A DNA stretch of 64,000 nucleotides from an uncultured Eubacteriales bacterium (GTDB lineage: Bacteria > Bacillota > Clostridia > Christensenellales > QALW01): assembly GCA_900547955.1 (NCBI GenBank), contig URIR01000004.1, positions 1 to 64,000 on the forward strand, read 5' to 3'. Position 1 is the stretch's first letter. The number at the start of each line of letters is the position of its first letter. Positions 62,719 through 64,000 of the stretch are shown one piece after another. Under the pieces are notes generated by a model. It did not search any database. It was given only the letters and a program-made list of their open reading frames with translations, and was not told where the DNA came from. The position numbers were made by a program, and so were the translations under genes.

Positions 62719-63090
62719 ATTATACCCACCTCGAACTTTCTATTCTCCGGTATATTGGTTATTATATCAAAAAGCTTAAAATAACACAATCGATTACTGT
62801 GAACCTTAATGCTTTTTAAATGCTTTTGAAAATAATATTTATGAAAAATTAATATTTATTCATCCAGTTCACTATTTAATGAAGCCTTAGACAATACAAT
62901 CAAAGTAACCGCATAAGCATGACGGCATAGTCCTCCTATATATAAAAATGTAATTAAAGGCCGCTTAAAAATGAGCAAAAACAGCCCGCGAAACAAGAAT
63001 TTTTCAGAAGAACGTCATAATTACTTCCTTCTATATTTCTTATACCGGCGTTTTATACTGCCGCGGCCTTTTATACTCCTTAAAATTCAG
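62719..63090. other. Intergenic region with a partial dispersed repeat (copy E)
   Basis: About 370 bp without a gene. TTAGACAATACAATCAAAG at about 62887-62905 matches the end motif of the dispersed repeat, and GAGCAAAAACAGCCCGC near 62972-62988 matches the GCGTTTTTGCTCATT core on the opposite strand. This is therefore a truncated copy in the same orientation as copy C. No terminator for feoB was resolved. Confidence 0.5.
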
Positions 63091-64000
63091 TTACGGCGCT
63101 AAACCCAGCAGGCGCGACAGAGAGGCTAAGATAAAGCACAGCAGGCAGCCTGCTGCCGTAGGCAGCAGAAACGCCGCAGCCGTCCATTTAAAACGCCCTG
63201 TCTCACGCTTTATTGTGATGCATGTTGTAGAACAGGGCCAATGCATCAGAGAAAATATAATGGTGCACACCGCCGTCAGCCACGTCCAGCCGTTGTCCAC
63301 CAACAGATTTTTAAGAGAATCCAAGCTGGTATAATCAGTAATTGTGCCGGTCGCCATATAAGCCATTATAATTATAGGCACCACTATTTCATTTGCCGGC
63401 CAGCCTAATATAAAGGCCATAAGTATAACGCCGTCCAGTCCAAGCAAATGCGCAAACGGTTCTAAAAATCCCGAGCAATGAGCAAGCAGAGTGGCGTCGC
63501 CTACCGTAACGTTGGCCATAATCCATATAATTAGGCCGGCAGGAGCAGCAACAGCCGCCGCCCGTCCCAGCACAAAAAGCGTTCTGTCCAATACCGAGCG
63601 GACAATAACCTTGCCAATCTGAGGCCTGCGGTAAGGCGGCAGCTCCAAAGTAAAAGAGGAGGGCTCCCCCTTAAGCAGGGTACGTGAAAGCAGCTTGCTC
63701 ATAATTAAGGTCATTGCCACACCCGCAACTATTACCGCAGTCAAAATAAGAGTGGAAAGCACGGTCTGCGTCATGCCTGCAGCCGAACCCACAAAAAACA
63801 TGCTTATAATAGCAATGATAGTTGGAAAGCGCCCGTTGCATGGCACAAAGCTATTTGTAATTATGGCAATAAGCCTTTCTCTGGGCGAATCTATTATCCG
63901 ACAGCCTGTTACTCCCACGGCGTTGCAGCCTAGACCCATGCACATAGTCAAAGATTGCTTACCGCACGCCCCGCATTTTTTAAAGCTGCTGTCCAAATTA
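63091..64000 (-). CDS. feoB: Ferrous iron transporter FeoB, C-terminal part (5' end outside the window)
   Basis: The last 303 residues of FeoB; the frame stays open through base 64000. Conserved membrane motifs GLGCNAVGVTGCRIIDSPRER and ITNSFVPCNGRFP (first Gate domain) and GWPANEIVVPIIIMAYMATG (second Gate) are present. FeoB imports Fe2+ under anoxic conditions. The G domain and FeoA would lie beyond the window. It is transcribed towards the DUF4282-like operon. Confidence 0.92.
   Translation of the reverse strand, partial: NLDSSFKKCGACGKQSLTMCMGLGCNAVGVTGCRIIDSPRERLIAIITNSFVPCNGRFPTIIAIISMFFVGSAAGMTQTVLSTLILTAVIVAGVAMTLIMSKLLSRTLLKGEPSSFTLELPPYRRPQIGKVIVRSVLDRTLFVLGRAAAVAAPAGLIIWIMANVTVGDATLLAHCSGFLEPFAHLLGLDGVILMAFILGWPANEIVVPIIIMAYMATGTITDYTSLDSLKNLLVDNGWTWLTAVCTIIFSLMHWPCSTTCITIKRETGRFKWTAAAFLLPTAAGCLLCFILASLSRLLGLAP

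Noticed and set aside
1..64000. CRISPR arrays, prophage, rRNA operons, integrases
   Set aside because: I saw no regularly spaced direct repeats, phage structural genes, rRNA sequence or recombinase signatures anywhere in the window.

Overview
The window looks like a chromosomal segment from a spore-forming anaerobe of the class Clostridia (Firmicutes). The evidence is a dense set of endospore genes (spoIIGA, sigE, sigG, spoIIM, spo0A, spoIVB, spoIIP, gpr, CotF-like coat genes), strong AGGAGG-type ribosome binding sites, many lipoproteins, pyruvate phosphate dikinase and FeoB. Genus cannot be read from the sequence. Nearly everything lies on the minus strand. Exceptions are rqcH, the rpsT-csaA-GNAT block, a membrane/zinc protein and a TraB-like lipoprotein.

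Layout. 1-1.9 kb: C-terminus of a plus-strand protein, a 277-bp MITE-like element with inverted ends, a HAD phosphatase, tRNA-Ala(GGC) and an orphan antitoxin. 2.2-10.7 kb: a glycan-acquisition island with two lipoproteins, a tail-anchored surface protein, an orphan sugar-binding protein and a GH42 beta-galactosidase. 11-18 kb: forespore and mother-cell sigma genes (sigG, sigE, spoIIGA) with coat genes, split by a MATE exporter, then dxs and oapA. 18.6-19.2 kb: a roughly 580-nt structured RNA that I identify as OLE RNA, directly upstream of oapA and dxs. 19.4-27 kb: engB, lon, a small secreted-protein locus under a Spo0A-box promoter, clpX, clpP and tig. 27-33 kb: rqcH, dacA, punA, deoB and spoIIM. 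33-43.6 kb: spo0A, spoIVB, recN, argR, nadK, an MBL protein, divIVA, sepF, yggS and an HlyD-like protein. 44-50 kb: SGNH hydrolase, ppdK, recO, yqzL and era. 50-56 kb: pfkB-family kinase, O-antigen ligase-like protein, HAD, murI, spoIIP, gpr and rpsT. 56-64 kb: csaA, GNAT, patatin, TraB-like protein, J-domain protein, DUF5685, DUF4282-like protein and truncated feoB.

How parts fit. Three consensus sigma-F/sigma-G promoters can be read directly (sigG, the CotF-like pair, gpr). The genes that often accompany OLE RNA (dxs; nadK-argR-recN-spoIVB-spo0A) are present but split into two clusters about 14 kb apart. Spo0A, the expected master regulator, has an unusual receiver domain lacking the N-terminal acidic pair and helix 1. 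A diverged family of intergenic repeats occurs at six places. One copy has 26-bp terminal inverted repeats and a 9-bp flanking duplication.

The strongest candidates for something unusual are the OLE RNA/OapA/Dxs locus, the receiver-degenerate Spo0A, the MITE-like repeat family and the frameshifted secreted-protein locus with its short upstream ORF.
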